A stretch of 64,000 nt of DNA from an uncultured Gemmatimonadota bacterium (GTDB lineage Bacteria; Gemmatimonadota; Gemmatimonadetes; Gemmatimonadales; Gemmatimonadaceae). Shown here in pieces: positions 33,631 through 43,146 of the stretch. A model generated the notes under the pieces. That model saw only the letters and a list, made by a program, of their open reading frames with translations. It was not told where the DNA came from and did not search any database. A program made the position numbers and the translations under genes. The stretch covers positions 1 to 64,000 of the forward strand of contig CAMLDY010000003.1 of the NCBI GenBank assembly GCA_946478895.1, in the 5' to 3' direction. How positions within the stretch are numbered: position 1 is the stretch's first letter; the number at the start of each line of letters is the position of its first letter.

Positions 33631-35208
33631 TCAGCTCGCGACTGTTGCTGACGCGCTCGTCGACGTCTCGACAGTCGGATTACGCCAGAGAGCGATGAAG
33701 GCTTTGACCCGCGCGCGGTGGAACATCAGGAGACACGCGGAATAAGCAATCGCGCCGGCGACGATCTCCGCTCCGAGAGTGATTCCCTGAATCACGTGTC
33801 CCTGGATCAATTGACGGGTGGAAATCACCGCCGCAGTCATCACCAGACACCCTGACAGAGCCGGCCACAGCGCACGGAAGTATCGAGGGATGCTCAGCTC
33901 GAGGCGACGCAGCAGTCTCGTGTAGAGGGGGAAATACACCGCGAGAGGGTGGGCGATCGTCCAGGCAAGCGCGATTCCGATCGTTCCCCAGCGGCTGCCG
34001 ATGTAGAAGGCCGTCGGCAGTACCACTGCCGCAACTCCGCCGAGATACATAAGGTATCGCGTGTCGCCGGTCACCGTGAGCGCCTGAGAAGCGGTGGGCG
34101 TAATGACGCGGATGGTCGAGTAAATCGCGAGCACCTGCAGCGGCGCGATCATGAAGATCCAGCGACTGCCGAAAACCACGGGCACGAGGTCTTGCGCGAC
34201 GAGCGCGATTCCGATCGTCAGCGGGAAAGCAAATACCGCCAGTCCCTCATTGACCGTCAGGAAATACCGACGCAAGGCCGGGATGTCGTGCTGAATCGCG
34301 GCGAAGATCGGCGGTGTCACCGAATTCATCAGCGCGCTGATCTTGTCCACCGGCATGCTCGCCAAAGTCCACGCGTAGCTGTACGCGCCGAGCGCAACGG
34401 TGCCGAGCCGCTTTCCCGCGACAATGAAGTCCGAGTTCTGGTAGGTGAACCAGAACAACCGCCCGACCAGAACGTTTCGCGTAAACGGGAGGAGCGGGCG
34501 AAGCGTCTTCCAATGGGGCCAGCGCATCATGTAAGGACGCGCCCACACCGTTCCTATAGTTCCCACGGAGGCGCCGATCAGTGCGCCGAAGACCAGCGAC
34601 CAGTATCGGAATCCGAGGACAGCGAGGACAATCGTGGCCACGGCCTGGGCCACGCCTTGTGCCGCGTCGATTGCGGCGAGGCGACGGAAGCGTAAGTCGC
34701 GCTGGAGGAGAGCGCCCGGTACGACTCGAAAACCGACGACGACGAGACTGAACCCCAGCCCGACGATCACTAACGGCAGGGCAGGCGTCTTGTAGAACCA
34801 GCTCACCGGCCACGCCGCAAGACACGTCACCCCAAAGCTCACCACGCCCAACCCGACCGCGGCTCCGTTGAGCTGGCCGGTTTGCTCGCGGGTGATTTCG
34901 CGCACCGTAACGACGGTAAGCCCAAGACCCGACTCGCTCAGAAGCGAGAGGACCTCAAGCAATACGGTCGCCATCGTCAACAACCCGTAATCAGCGGGCG
35001 TGAGGATTCGGGCGACAATGATCGTCGTGCCCCAGGTGCCCAGCTGCACCAGCCACTTGACGCTTCCCAGCCAGGCGATGCCGCGAGCAAAGGACCTATC
35101 GAGCTTGTCGGTTCCGGCTGCCGACGACGGCAACTCCGCGCTCACCGCTCCGGCAACCGGCACTTCGACGACCGGCATATCGAGCACGCCCGAATCGCTC
35201 GCGCTCAT
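33631..35208 (-). CDS. wzx: Wzx-type polysaccharide flippase (MOP superfamily)
   Basis: 525 aa from the ATG at 35208, which overlaps the asnB stop (ATGA). After a 40-residue cytoplasmic start come about twelve to fourteen membrane helices, with the family start RGIAWLGSVKWLVQLGTWGTTIIVARILTP in segments and GALLQRDLRFRR between helices. Members move lipid-linked repeat units or colanic-acid-like intermediates across the inner membrane (MOP: Wzx/WzxC). Last gene of the unit driven from 38535. The C-terminal tail is Ser/Thr-rich. Confidence 0.9.
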   Translation of the reverse strand: MSASDSGVLDMPVVEVPVAGAVSAELPSSAAGTDKLDRSFARGIAWLGSVKWLVQLGTWGTTIIVARILTPADYGLLTMATVLLEVLSLLSESGLGLTVVTVREITREQTGQLNGAAVGLGVVSFGVTCLAAWPVSWFYKTPALPLVIVGLGFSLVVVGFRVVPGALLQRDLRFRRLAAIDAAQGVAQAVATIVLAVLGFRYWSLVFGALIGASVGTIGTVWARPYMMRWPHWKTLRPLLPFTRNVLVGRLFWFTYQNSDFIVAGKRLGTVALGAYSYAWTLASMPVDKISALMNSVTPPIFAAIQHDIPALRRYFLTVNEGLAVFAFPLTIGIALVAQDLVPVVFGSRWIFMIAPLQVLAIYSTIRVITPTASQALTVTGDTRYLMYLGGVAAVVLPTAFYIGSRWGTIGIALAWTIAHPLAVYFPLYTRLLRRLELSIPRYFRALWPALSGCLVMTAAVISTRQLIQGHVIQGITLGAEIVAGAIAYSACLLMFHRARVKAFIALWRNPTVETSTSASATVAS

Positions 35209-37178
35209 GAGGCTACCGCCTGCGGAATGTCCAGTCGGGTTGAACCCATCCAGTGATCCTGCCACGCGCAAAATATCACGAGCGCCCAGATGCCGGCTGC
35301 GTTCGACGACCGGCCCCGCAGAAATGCATTCCACTCCCGCCGAACGACCGACTGCTGCAATACGTCCCCCCTCGAGGCTGACTCGAGCATGTCACCCGCC
35401 CAGCTGCGCAGCGGGCCAGTTAGCCAGTGCGCCAGCGGAACCGAGAATCCCATCTTCTCGCGATCGACGAGAGCGCGAGGCACGTACTTGTACAAGACCT
35501 GACGGAGAATCCACTTGCCGCGACCGTCACGAACCTTGTGCCGGCGGTCGAGGCGCCAGGAAAACTCGACGACGCGGTGATCGAGAATCGGCACTCGTGC
35601 CTCGAGACCGACGGCCATGCTGGCGCGATCTACCTTGGCGAGTAGGTCGTCGGCCAGATACGATTGCTGGTCCCACAACATCATTTCGTCGATCAATCCC
35701 AACCGGTCCGAGCGGATCGTTCGAGGTGAAGCGCTCTCTCTTCCGTCGACCACCAGCGACTGCGGATCCTGCCACGCCGACAGCAAAGACCGATACATCG
35801 TCGCGCTCGAACCGCCGCGAAGGAGGTCAGCGACCTTGTACAGGCGCTCGCCGAGCAGCCGCGTACCGGGGCCGACCGGAAACGCTGGACGGAAGAAGTC
35901 GCCGACCTGATCCCACGCTCGGGGCGATATGGTCCGAACGCCGGCGGCGGAGAAGCGCCGCAGGAGCATTGGGTAGCGCTGAAACTCCGGGATTACTCGT
36001 TCACCGAGCACATAGCGGTTGTAACCACCAAACAACTCGTCGCCGCCGTCGCCCGTGAGGGCGACCGTGACCTGCTGGCGCGCCAGCTGTGACACCAGGA
36101 AAGTCGGAATCTGCGATGGATCGGCGAGTGGCTCATCGAACATCGCTGGCAGTCGCGGGATCACCGCCAGAGCATCTCCGCCGGTCAGATTCAGCTCGGT
36201 GTGATCCGTGCCGAGGTGCGTGGCCACGGCGCGCGCGTGTTGGGCCTCATCGAATTCGCGTCTATCAAAACCAATCGTGAAGGTCTTAACCGGTCGGTCG
36301 GCCTGGCGCTGCATGAGCGCCACCACCGTGGATGAATCCACTCCGCCGGACAACAGGGCGCCGAGGGGCACATCGGCCTGCATCCGCAGGCGCACCGCGT
36401 CCGTGAGCAGACGCTCCAGCTCAGTAACCGCTTCCGCGTCGTCGCCCGGGAACGGATTGGCGTGTCCGGCGACAGCAACCTTCTCGGCGGACCAGTATTC
36501 CAGCGACGCCGGCAAGCGCGCAGCGGGATCTGCGATGGTGAGAATGTGTCCCGGCTGCAGCTTGGTAACGTGTTTGTAAATGCTGCGCGGAGCGGGAACG
36601 TACAGATAGCGCAAATACGATGTCAGCGCGCCCGTATCCAGCGTAGCATCGAAATCCGGACCGGCGACCAGTGCCTTGAGCTCAGATCCGAAGCTCACGA
36701 CGCCGCGATGGTGATACACGAAGAGAGGCTTGATCCCCAGCCGGTCGCGAATCAGAGAAAGCTCGCGCGTGCGCGCGTCCCATACCGCGATCGCAAACAT
36801 CCCCACGAAGCGGCGAACGCTGTATTCGATCCCCCATTCCTCAAAGGACGCAAGGATCACTTCGCTGTCGGAATGACCGCGAAAATGGTAGCCCTTTGCG
36901 GCCAGCTCGCGGGCCAGCTCCCGATGGTTGTAGACCTCGCCGTTGAACACCATCGTGAAGCGTCCACCCGCGGAGCGCATCGGCTGATGCCCTTCGACGG
37001 ACAGGTCGACGATAGACAAGCGTCGGAAAGCGAGAGCGATGCCGGCGCTGTCATCGACCCAGACACCACTGTCATCAGGCCCGCGATGAGTCAGCGTATC
37101 GGCCATCCGGCCCGCGATCGAGCGCATGCCGTCAGCGCTCCATCCGCCGCGTCCGAAAAATCCGGTCAGCCCACACAT
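35205..37178 (-). CDS. Asparagine-synthase-like amidotransferase (EPS locus type)
   Basis: 657 aa. N-terminal class II glutaminase with catalytic Cys2 (MCGLTGFFG), RGPDDSG, NGEVYNH and SDSEVI (1-185), then an ATP-pyrophosphatase domain with SGGVDSSTVV (about 265-275), GGDGGDELFGGYNRY and a late RASMAVGLEARVPILDHR. All residues for amide transfer are kept. In EPS loci this family amidates uronic acids or other sugar acids rather than making asparagine. Nine bases follow the upstream GT2, and ATGA overlap couples it to wzx. The paralogue at 48415 is of the same length. Confidence 0.9.
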   Translation of the reverse strand: MCGLTGFFGRGGWSADGMRSIAGRMADTLTHRGPDDSGVWVDDSAGIALAFRRLSIVDLSVEGHQPMRSAGGRFTMVFNGEVYNHRELARELAAKGYHFRGHSDSEVILASFEEWGIEYSVRRFVGMFAIAVWDARTRELSLIRDRLGIKPLFVYHHRGVVSFGSELKALVAGPDFDATLDTGALTSYLRYLYVPAPRSIYKHVTKLQPGHILTIADPAARLPASLEYWSAEKVAVAGHANPFPGDDAEAVTELERLLTDAVRLRMQADVPLGALLSGGVDSSTVVALMQRQADRPVKTFTIGFDRREFDEAQHARAVATHLGTDHTELNLTGGDALAVIPRLPAMFDEPLADPSQIPTFLVSQLARQQVTVALTGDGGDELFGGYNRYVLGERVIPEFQRYPMLLRRFSAAGVRTISPRAWDQVGDFFRPAFPVGPGTRLLGERLYKVADLLRGGSSATMYRSLLSAWQDPQSLVVDGRESASPRTIRSDRLGLIDEMMLWDQQSYLADDLLAKVDRASMAVGLEARVPILDHRVVEFSWRLDRRHKVRDGRGKWILRQVLYKYVPRALVDREKMGFSVPLAHWLTGPLRSWAGDMLESASRGDVLQQSVVRREWNAFLRGRSSNAAGIWALVIFCAWQDHWMGSTRLDIPQAVAS

Positions 37179-37187
37179 GCTACGCGC

Positions 37188-38399
37188 TCACGACTGTGGG
37201 TGGGCGAGCGGAGCCGGGGCCGGACTGCGTGAGCTTCGGCGCCAGGTCGTATCGTTCAGCGTCAGTACGGTCGATACGAACACGAAGAACCGCCAGACGG
37301 CGTACGTCGGCAGCATCACGAACGCGAGCAAAGTGCGTCCGGGCTGGGGGTGACGCGCAATGGCAACCACCGTCGTCAGGACGATCCCCGCGAGCGAAAG
37401 TGCCGCCGCAGCCGCAATCAGGCGGCCGCCCACGCCACCCACGCCGATCAGTGCTAGAGCGACGATGCCGAGCGCGATCATGAGGTTCAGCACCGGACTC
37501 GTGAGCCCGAGCTCGATGAAGATGTCGAGCTTCTGTCGCAGGCCAATGTTGGGGCTGCGCAGGATCTTCCCCGCCATCTCGCGCAGAATCTGAATTCTCC
37601 CGCCGAGCCAGCGTCGACGCTGGGTCGCGCCTTCACCGAGTGAGCGGGATTCCTGCGAATAGATGTTTGCATGCCTCGCGAGCCGGATAGGTGTTCCGGC
37701 CTCGGTGTAGATCGCGTAAAGCGCCGAATCCTCCGCGATCGAGTAGGAGCGCCAGCCGTCGCGCAGCAGCAGGTTCGTCCCGATTCCCATCCCGTTTCCG
37801 ATCGGGAAATTGAGACCCGCCGCTTCCTTGAGCGGGAAGGTGACTTCGAAACGACAGCGGCCGAGCAATCCGCCGAGGCGGGTAAGCCAGCTCTCGAACT
37901 CGTTGACAACGAGGTTGTTCGGCTGGAACACGATGTCGTTGAGCGGCGCGAGCCGTGCGAGGCCCAGCGCGAAGTCGCGTGCAACGACACTGTCAGCATC
38001 CACGACGACGCAGGCGTCCCACTTCGTGAGATCGACCGCCGTCAGTGCCCACGCGATCGCGCGCGGCTTTCCCGGAAACTGTGCATCAACCCTCTCCATG
38101 CATTCTACGCCGAGCTCTCTTACTAGTCTGGCGGTAGCGTCCGAGCAGTTGTCGGCGACGACCACAATGCGGCGCGCATCTGCGGGGTAGTCCATCGCAA
38201 GCAGCGACCGAACACAGTCCTGGATCATGAGCTCTTCGTCGTGCGCGGGGACGACAAAGAGAATCCTTGGACGCACGGCCGGCATCGGCTGCGCGGGCTG
38301 GCGGCGACGCAGCAGCAGACAGAGTGCTTCCGAAAGCATCGGCAGCCACAACAGAACCGTGCAGAACACGAGCACCAGGCCAAGGCCGATTCTCAGCAT
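37188..38399 (-). CDS. GT2 glycosyltransferase, processive-like, membrane bound
   Basis: 403 aa. N-terminal helix (about 5-27), GT-A domain starting RPRILFVVPAHDEELMIQDC, VVADNCSDAT, CVVVDADSVV (DxD), a distal NLLLRDGWRSYSIAEDSALYA (ED acceptor base) and QRRRWLGGRIQIL (QxxRW), then about three C-terminal helices. The presence of both ED and QRRRW is typical of processive GT2 enzymes such as cellulose or hyaluronan synthase-like proteins. First gene behind the sigma-54-like promoter at 38535. Confidence 0.9.
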   Translation of the reverse strand: MLRIGLGLVLVFCTVLLWLPMLSEALCLLLRRRQPAQPMPAVRPRILFVVPAHDEELMIQDCVRSLLAMDYPADARRIVVVADNCSDATARLVRELGVECMERVDAQFPGKPRAIAWALTAVDLTKWDACVVVDADSVVARDFALGLARLAPLNDIVFQPNNLVVNEFESWLTRLGGLLGRCRFEVTFPLKEAAGLNFPIGNGMGIGTNLLLRDGWRSYSIAEDSALYAIYTEAGTPIRLARHANIYSQESRSLGEGATQRRRWLGGRIQILREMAGKILRSPNIGLRQKLDIFIELGLTSPVLNLMIALGIVALALIGVGGVGGRLIAAAAALSLAGIVLTTVVAIARHPQPGRTLLAFVMLPTYAVWRFFVFVSTVLTLNDTTWRRSSRSPAPAPLAHPQS

Positions 38400-38534
38400 T
38401 CGGTAGAACCAATCGCTTTGTTCTCGGGAAGCCGGGCCGAGAGATGACTATGCATACCTGTGGTGTTTTCGAAATGGGTCGCGAACAAGGACGTTGATCG
38501 GCGTGATCGGGCGTCGACGCGACGCGACCCGGAG

Positions 38535-38550
38535 TGCAAGTGCGGCGCCT
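38535..38550 (-). promoter_or_regulatory. Sigma-54 (-24/-12) promoter for the GT2-asnB-wzx unit
   Basis: In minus orientation AGGCGCCGCACTTGCA: GGCGC at -24 and complete TTGCA at -12, exact 10-base spacing (9 of 12). The perfect dyad lies 116 bases upstream. Confidence 0.65.
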
Positions 38551-38666
38551 TGCGGCACACGCGGTAAAGCGCTCTGAAGATCGCGGCTAACTCTTTATCG
38601 CTCAAGCAGTTACCCACGCCTAACCGCGACGGCCCAGCGGCCGGGTTGGTGGCACGGCAATCGGTG

Positions 38667-38684
38667 TGTTGCACCGTCGCAACA
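38667..38684. promoter_or_regulatory. Putative activator-binding dyad, perfect copy (site 5)
   Basis: TGTTGC, accgtc, GCAACA: both arms perfect. The six spacer bases differ from those of site 1, so the arms and spacing are what is conserved. Confidence 0.75.
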
Positions 38685-38751
38685 GGCGAGTGGGTGCGAC
38701 GGCCGAAATGCGAGATCGCAGCCCGAGACTGCCGTCCGGCAAGGGTCGCCG

Positions 38752-39594
38752 TCATTTCGGGAGCCATCCCGCCGCGCGGTACTTGATCGTGCCCGCCAGC
38801 TCGTAGATCCAGTCCCCGAACACGTGCAGCCGGTCTTCGGGCCATGGCGCCGGGTCGCGGCCTCCGGGCAATCTGGAAAGGGCCGGCACGCACGTCACCG
38901 AGAACCCGACTGCCTCGAACGCCGCACACGCGCGACGCGTATGCATTGGCGCCGCTACCACCGCGATGTCCCGCATGTTTCTCGGCAACAGCACGCGTGC
39001 CGATTCGACCGCTTCGTCCCGCGTTGACCCGGTAGGTGCTGTGCGGAGCCAGCGGGTGGTGTCCGCGGCCATCGCGATCAGAAGCAATTGATCGCCGCGA
39101 CTCGATACACTTCCCGATGGGAACTCGCGTTCGACGGTGGTCGTGACGAGCGTGAGCGCCCTGCCAGCGCGGACGAGCGCAATTGCCGAAAGCAGATTGT
39201 CGATGGCACCACCGGTCATCGCGCCGTCGGGATTGACGCCGCCACTCAGCGCAACGACGGCGGACAGCGGTCGATTCGGGAGCGTGTCGGCCCGGACCCA
39301 GCGGTGGGCAACAATCGTTGAAATCGGCGAAAGAGCAACGAGCAAAACCGTCGCGGCGCCGAATCCGAGTAACGCTGTCAAAAGCGGACGCAGCCGCGTT
39401 GCGCCGGCGATCGCGCCAGCGATGGCGAACAGGAGGACACCCCAGGTGTCGGCGACAAATCCAGCGACGAGCAGAAATGAAAAGAGGATGCACCAGAGTG
39501 CGGTGCCGGTTGCAGCTCCGATGGCCACACTGACCAGCAACCCCCTGCGCGATCGCTCCGCGTTGGCCGAAGTCGGCGCTTGCGGTGCCCTCAC
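38752..39594 (-). CDS. Membrane DUF218 (YdcF/ElyC/SanA-like) protein
   Basis: 280 aa from a GTG at 39594, one base after the stop of the upstream GT; a longer frame would overlap that gene by about 100 bases. Three membrane helices (about 20-105) and a DUF218 domain with SAVVALSGGVNPDG, GSVSSRGDQLLLI and TRDEAVESARVL, then VAAPMHTRRA and WIYELAGTIKYRAAGW at the end. ElyC and related proteins act at the undecaprenyl-phosphate/envelope-polymer interface; the role here is presumably in EPS handling. Last gene of the operon that starts at 51404. Confidence 0.82.
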   Translation of the reverse strand: MRAPQAPTSANAERSRRGLLVSVAIGAATGTALWCILFSFLLVAGFVADTWGVLLFAIAGAIAGATRLRPLLTALLGFGAATVLLVALSPISTIVAHRWVRADTLPNRPLSAVVALSGGVNPDGAMTGGAIDNLLSAIALVRAGRALTLVTTTVEREFPSGSVSSRGDQLLLIAMAADTTRWLRTAPTGSTRDEAVESARVLLPRNMRDIAVVAAPMHTRRACAAFEAVGFSVTCVPALSRLPGGRDPAPWPEDRLHVFGDWIYELAGTIKYRAAGWLPK

Positions 39595-39595
39595 A

Positions 39596-40864
39596 TCATC
39601 CAGCTGACGAAGAGCTCCGAGCGGCTGCCTTTGCCACCGTCTGGCGTACTGCGTGGGCGCGATCGCGCATCGTCGCCGGCAGTGCGCAGCTAGCAAGCAG
39701 CAGCGATCGCTTGTCGAGCGCTGGCTGGAGCAGAATGCTTCTCGACAACTGGCCCGCGGCGATCAACGGATGTCCGGCGTCGAGCTCCGCTTCGCCGAGC
39801 CAGGCAAACGATTCGGAGAAACGTCGTCTGACTAGATACGAGGGCAAGCCAGACGATCTCGACCCGCGCGGTAGCCAGGTCTGGATCGCCCTCAGATTGT
39901 TGCGAGCGATCTCCAGCATCATCGCCGGGGCAGTCAGCTGGTCAGCGACACCAACCCGATACAATGTCGACGGCGCATCGACGAACACCACCGGACCTAC
40001 TGAGGTGAGGCGGATGTAGAACTCGTAGTCCTCGCCCGCCCTCTCGTAGGATTCGTCGAATCCGCCCGTCCGCTGACACCACGAGCGGCGAAAAAGAACC
40101 GTCGATGTGTGAATCAGATTGCCGAGCAAAATGGCCGACGACAAATCACCGTGAAGCACCGGGGCCGACGCGAGGGGGGCAGGCACAGCATCGCTCAACT
40201 CGCGGAGCGTAGCGCTACGTGCGAGGACGCTGGTGATGTCGATGTCGTGGTATACCGAGTACATCCGGCGCAGGTAGCGCTCCGCAACGATTGTGTCGGC
40301 ACCATCGATCGCGTCCATGTCTGTCCAGACGAGACCCGCCTCACGTTGCCGGCGCAGCGCCGCAACCTGAGCCTCGACCTTCCAGGGGTGCCAGGCATCG
40401 TCCGAGTCGAGAAACGCGATGAATTCGCCACGGGCGTGGCGCATCCCGAAATTCCTTGCGGCCGACACGCCGGCGTTGGCCTGGCGCACGTAACGAACCC
40501 GCGGCCCGAAGGACTCGATCACCGAGCGCGTGTCGTCGGTTGATCCGTCGTCGGCCACGACAACTTCCAGGTTTGGATATGTCTGAGCGAGCGCGCTGCG
40601 CACGGCTTTGCCGACGATGTGCCGTCGGTTGTGGGTGGGGATGACGACGCTCACGAGGCCATCCTGTGGGCGCTGGAGAAATGCAATCGCAGATGACGCC
40701 CGTACGCGGTTTACCTCGCCCGGGTGGGCGAACTCGGTTCTGTTTCGATCGTCGTGATGTCTCGCCCATCTCGATTTGACGAAGCTCACTGCGAGGACGC
40801 CGCCGCTCGCCCACAGGCCGAGGACGAGCAGCGTTACGCGGCTGATGAAGTGGTGAACAGGCAT
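39596..40864 (-). CDS. GT2 glycosyltransferase with N-terminal membrane anchor (tandem paralogue A)
   Basis: 422 aa. Hydrophobic anchor about 8-28, GT-A domain with LVSVVIPTHNRRHIVGKAV, VVADDGSTDDTRS, AARNFGMRHARGEFIAFLDSDD (DxD as DSDD) and EDYEFYIRLT. It is a paralogue of the next gene upstream: both have FIAFLDSDD followed by a HPWK motif, VWTDM/VWSDM, a HxSTVLFRR/HPSTAVVRR block and a Trp-Leu tail. Adds a sugar on the cytoplasmic face. Its start overlaps the stop of the paralogue by one base. Confidence 0.88.
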   Translation of the reverse strand: MPVHHFISRVTLLVLGLWASGGVLAVSFVKSRWARHHDDRNRTEFAHPGEVNRVRASSAIAFLQRPQDGLVSVVIPTHNRRHIVGKAVRSALAQTYPNLEVVVADDGSTDDTRSVIESFGPRVRYVRQANAGVSAARNFGMRHARGEFIAFLDSDDAWHPWKVEAQVAALRRQREAGLVWTDMDAIDGADTIVAERYLRRMYSVYHDIDITSVLARSATLRELSDAVPAPLASAPVLHGDLSSAILLGNLIHTSTVLFRRSWCQRTGGFDESYERAGEDYEFYIRLTSVGPVVFVDAPSTLYRVGVADQLTAPAMMLEIARNNLRAIQTWLPRGSRSSGLPSYLVRRRFSESFAWLGEAELDAGHPLIAAGQLSRSILLQPALDKRSLLLASCALPATMRDRAHAVRQTVAKAAARSSSSAG

Positions 40865-42042
40865 CAGGCGAAGGACGCGATCCCCGCCTGGACGAAATTC
40901 GCCAGCTCGGGGAGGAACGAATCGTCGAGCAGGGCGAGTGCGATGCCGGCGATCGGGCGAGCGAGCGAGCTCCGAAGGGCCCGCTTCAGCGCGCGCAATA
41001 CGGCCGTTGCGGTTGGCGGGAACAGGCTGATCATCAGCAGGAGAAGCGTCGAAGGTTGTCTGCTGTCAAGCTGCAAGCTGCGCCACAAATGCCGCGCCGC
41101 CGCTCGCGAGTCGCCCGCGTTCAGCTCCTCCGCACCAAGCCACGCGTGCGATGTAGCAAGACTCTTCTGAATGACCGGCTGTGGGAGCGTCGATGGGCGC
41201 CTGTCCAGCCAGTGCGTGACTACCTTGAGATTGCCCCTCGCCTCATGGAGTCGGTTGCAGGTGCTGAGTTGCGACGGGTGCACCCGGTAGAGGGTGGTCG
41301 GCGCGTCGAGAAACGCGACGGGGCCCAGCGCGCAAATCCTGAAATAAAAATGATAGTCCTCCGCCCCGTGACCGGTGACCTCCACCTCGAACGGTCCTGA
41401 CTCCCGCAGCCGCTGTCGCCTTACGACCGCGGTCGACGGATGAACGAGGTTCCCGCTGAACATTTCGTGGAACACATCGAAGACGTAAAACGGGCATGTC
41501 GCCATCGAGGCCGGGGCCGCATCGATGAGCTCACGGAGGCATCCGGCGGCGGAGTGCCTGGCCTCGAGCTGCACGATGGAGTACGCCGAGTAGTACTCAC
41601 GCAGGTGCCGCTCGGCGACGACGCGGCCGACTACTTCGAACGTGCTCATGTCAGACCAGACGAGCCCGACGGACGCGTACCTGGAAAAGATCTCGATTTG
41701 CGCGCTCAGCTTCCACGGATGCCAGAGGTCGTCTGAATCCAGAAAAGCGATGAATTCGCCGCGCGCTTCATCGAGTCCTGCGTTGCGGGCCGACGAGAGC
41801 CCTCCGTTCGCCTTGTAGAAGTAGCGAATGCGGGGATCGGTGTACCGCGTGACGACCTCGCGAGTCTCGTCGGTCGAGCCATCGTCAACGATGATTATCT
41901 CGAGCAGCTGGTACGACTGAGCCAGGACGCTCTCGATGGTCTCGCCGACGATGTCCGCTCTGTTATAGCAAGGGACGATCACACTGACGAGACCGGACAC
42001 GCCGGCTCCGGCCATGAAATGCGAGGTTGCCAAGGTGGGCAC
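40864..42042 (-). CDS. GT2 glycosyltransferase (tandem paralogue B)
   Basis: 392 aa. GT-A domain from residue about 14: LVSVIVPCYNRADIVGETI, IVDDGSTDETREV, SARNAGLDEARGEFIAFLDS with DSDD, and GAEDYHFYFRICALG. The C-terminal half carries several His residues and ends hydrophobic. No N-terminal anchor, unlike paralogue A. Both have the same domain order and clear similarity, so a local gene duplication is likely. It follows the GNAT gene by 33 bases, the largest gap in this operon. Confidence 0.88.
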   Translation of the reverse strand: MPTLATSHFMAGAGVSGLVSVIVPCYNRADIVGETIESVLAQSYQLLEIIIVDDGSTDETREVVTRYTDPRIRYFYKANGGLSSARNAGLDEARGEFIAFLDSDDLWHPWKLSAQIEIFSRYASVGLVWSDMSTFEVVGRVVAERHLREYYSAYSIVQLEARHSAAGCLRELIDAAPASMATCPFYVFDVFHEMFSGNLVHPSTAVVRRQRLRESGPFEVEVTGHGAEDYHFYFRICALGPVAFLDAPTTLYRVHPSQLSTCNRLHEARGNLKVVTHWLDRRPSTLPQPVIQKSLATSHAWLGAEELNAGDSRAAARHLWRSLQLDSRQPSTLLLLMISLFPPTATAVLRALKRALRSSLARPIAGIALALLDDSFLPELANFVQAGIASFA

Positions 42043-42075
42043 CAGGTTCAGGTTGGCGGAGTGAGTGAGGACATG

Positions 42076-43146
42076 TCAGTAATGCCTGCTTCCCATCCAG
42101 ATATTCCACTGGCTGGGGTCGTTGAGCACTTGTGCGTGCGGATTGTCGGGGCGTGAAAGAGCCGAGACGAAAGTGTTCGCTTCGACTGCGTCCACCGATT
42201 CCCGATCCAGGAACCCGGCACGCATGAATTCTCCTGCCAGAGCGGACTGTGGTAGTGTAGGAACCAGAACGGTCTCCGCGCCTCGAATCCTGCTCGCGAC
42301 GAGAGCAATTGCCGATGGAGGGTCGATGGAAGCGGGATTTGTCTGACAGTCCCAGACTTTCACACGGGCCGTGGGCTCGGTGACAACAAAGCCTTCCAGC
42401 GTTGCCTTGCCGGGCGCGAACAGCCCGAACAGAGTCCGCTCCGCACCCGGCTCCTTCAGATAGCGCTCGACGATGAATTCGCTGCTTTCACACGCAACCA
42501 GTCGTGTTGGCGCCGACCAGTGAGAGCGGTCCAGAGTCAGAAACTCCGAGGCGCTCACCGTTCTCACGTCGAGATGCGATCTCACCTTGCGTACGCCGGT
42601 CGTGAGCTGTCTGCGCGCGGCGAATCCCAGATTTACCAGGGGCCCGACCGCCGCAAACGCGCGATGGCGTCTGCGCAGAACCGCGCCCGCATTCCGCACG
42701 TCGGCGTAGGTGTGCATCGCGCCGAGTTGGGCGAAACCGAGTCGAGCGAGCATCGCGTTCGCCGGCTCATTTCCGAATCCGAGAAAGAGATCGAACTCTC
42801 CATTCTGGATCAGAGACCGGAAAAACATTACCAGGCGGACGCCGATGATGTTCTGCTTCCAGGCGGGATTGACGAACAGATTGCCGGGGACGCACCCGGC
42901 GATCCTTGCATCGCCGATTCGGAACTCACGCCGATAGACGCCGACATGGCCGACGATTTCACCCGTCGAGCGGAGGCGGGCAATGTATCCGAGCGGCGGA
43001 CCTTCGGAGAGCGCGCGATGGCGCCAGTCCCAGATGGCCTCGTAATCGGCGCGCGTCTCACCTGGCCACCGGCGATGCCTGAAGAAGAAGTCGATAACTT
43101 CGTCGCGGACCTCGAGAGGATCGACGCGCTGGAATTCAAACGTCAT
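42076..43146 (-). CDS. GNAT-family acyltransferase of the EPS operon
   Basis: 356 aa. The N-terminal half is a GNAT domain (about 25-150) with IWDWRHRALSEGPPLGYIAR, EIVGHVGVYRR and LFVNPAWKQNIIGVRLVMFF (the acetyl-CoA loop region in altered form). The C-terminal half repeats a second weaker GNAT-like block (ATLEGFVVTEPTARVKVWDC). A comparable protein lies at 60799, also in an EPS unit, so both may acylate amino sugars. One-base overlap with the upstream GT4 gene. Confidence 0.75.
   Translation of the reverse strand: MTFEFQRVDPLEVRDEVIDFFFRHRRWPGETRADYEAIWDWRHRALSEGPPLGYIARLRSTGEIVGHVGVYRREFRIGDARIAGCVPGNLFVNPAWKQNIIGVRLVMFFRSLIQNGEFDLFLGFGNEPANAMLARLGFAQLGAMHTYADVRNAGAVLRRRHRAFAAVGPLVNLGFAARRQLTTGVRKVRSHLDVRTVSASEFLTLDRSHWSAPTRLVACESSEFIVERYLKEPGAERTLFGLFAPGKATLEGFVVTEPTARVKVWDCQTNPASIDPPSAIALVASRIRGAETVLVPTLPQSALAGEFMRAGFLDRESVDAVEANTFVSALSRPDNPHAQVLNDPSQWNIWMGSRHY

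Larger units (their letters stand above)
38400..38751. other. Intergenic region with activator dyad and sigma-54-like promoter
   Basis: 352 bases between the stop of the eleven-gene minus operon (38752) and the GT2 start (38399). It carries the perfect dyad 38667-38684 and the -24/-12 site 38535-38550. The leader between promoter and ATG is about 120 bases with no structure I recognise. No gene seen. Confidence 0.65.
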
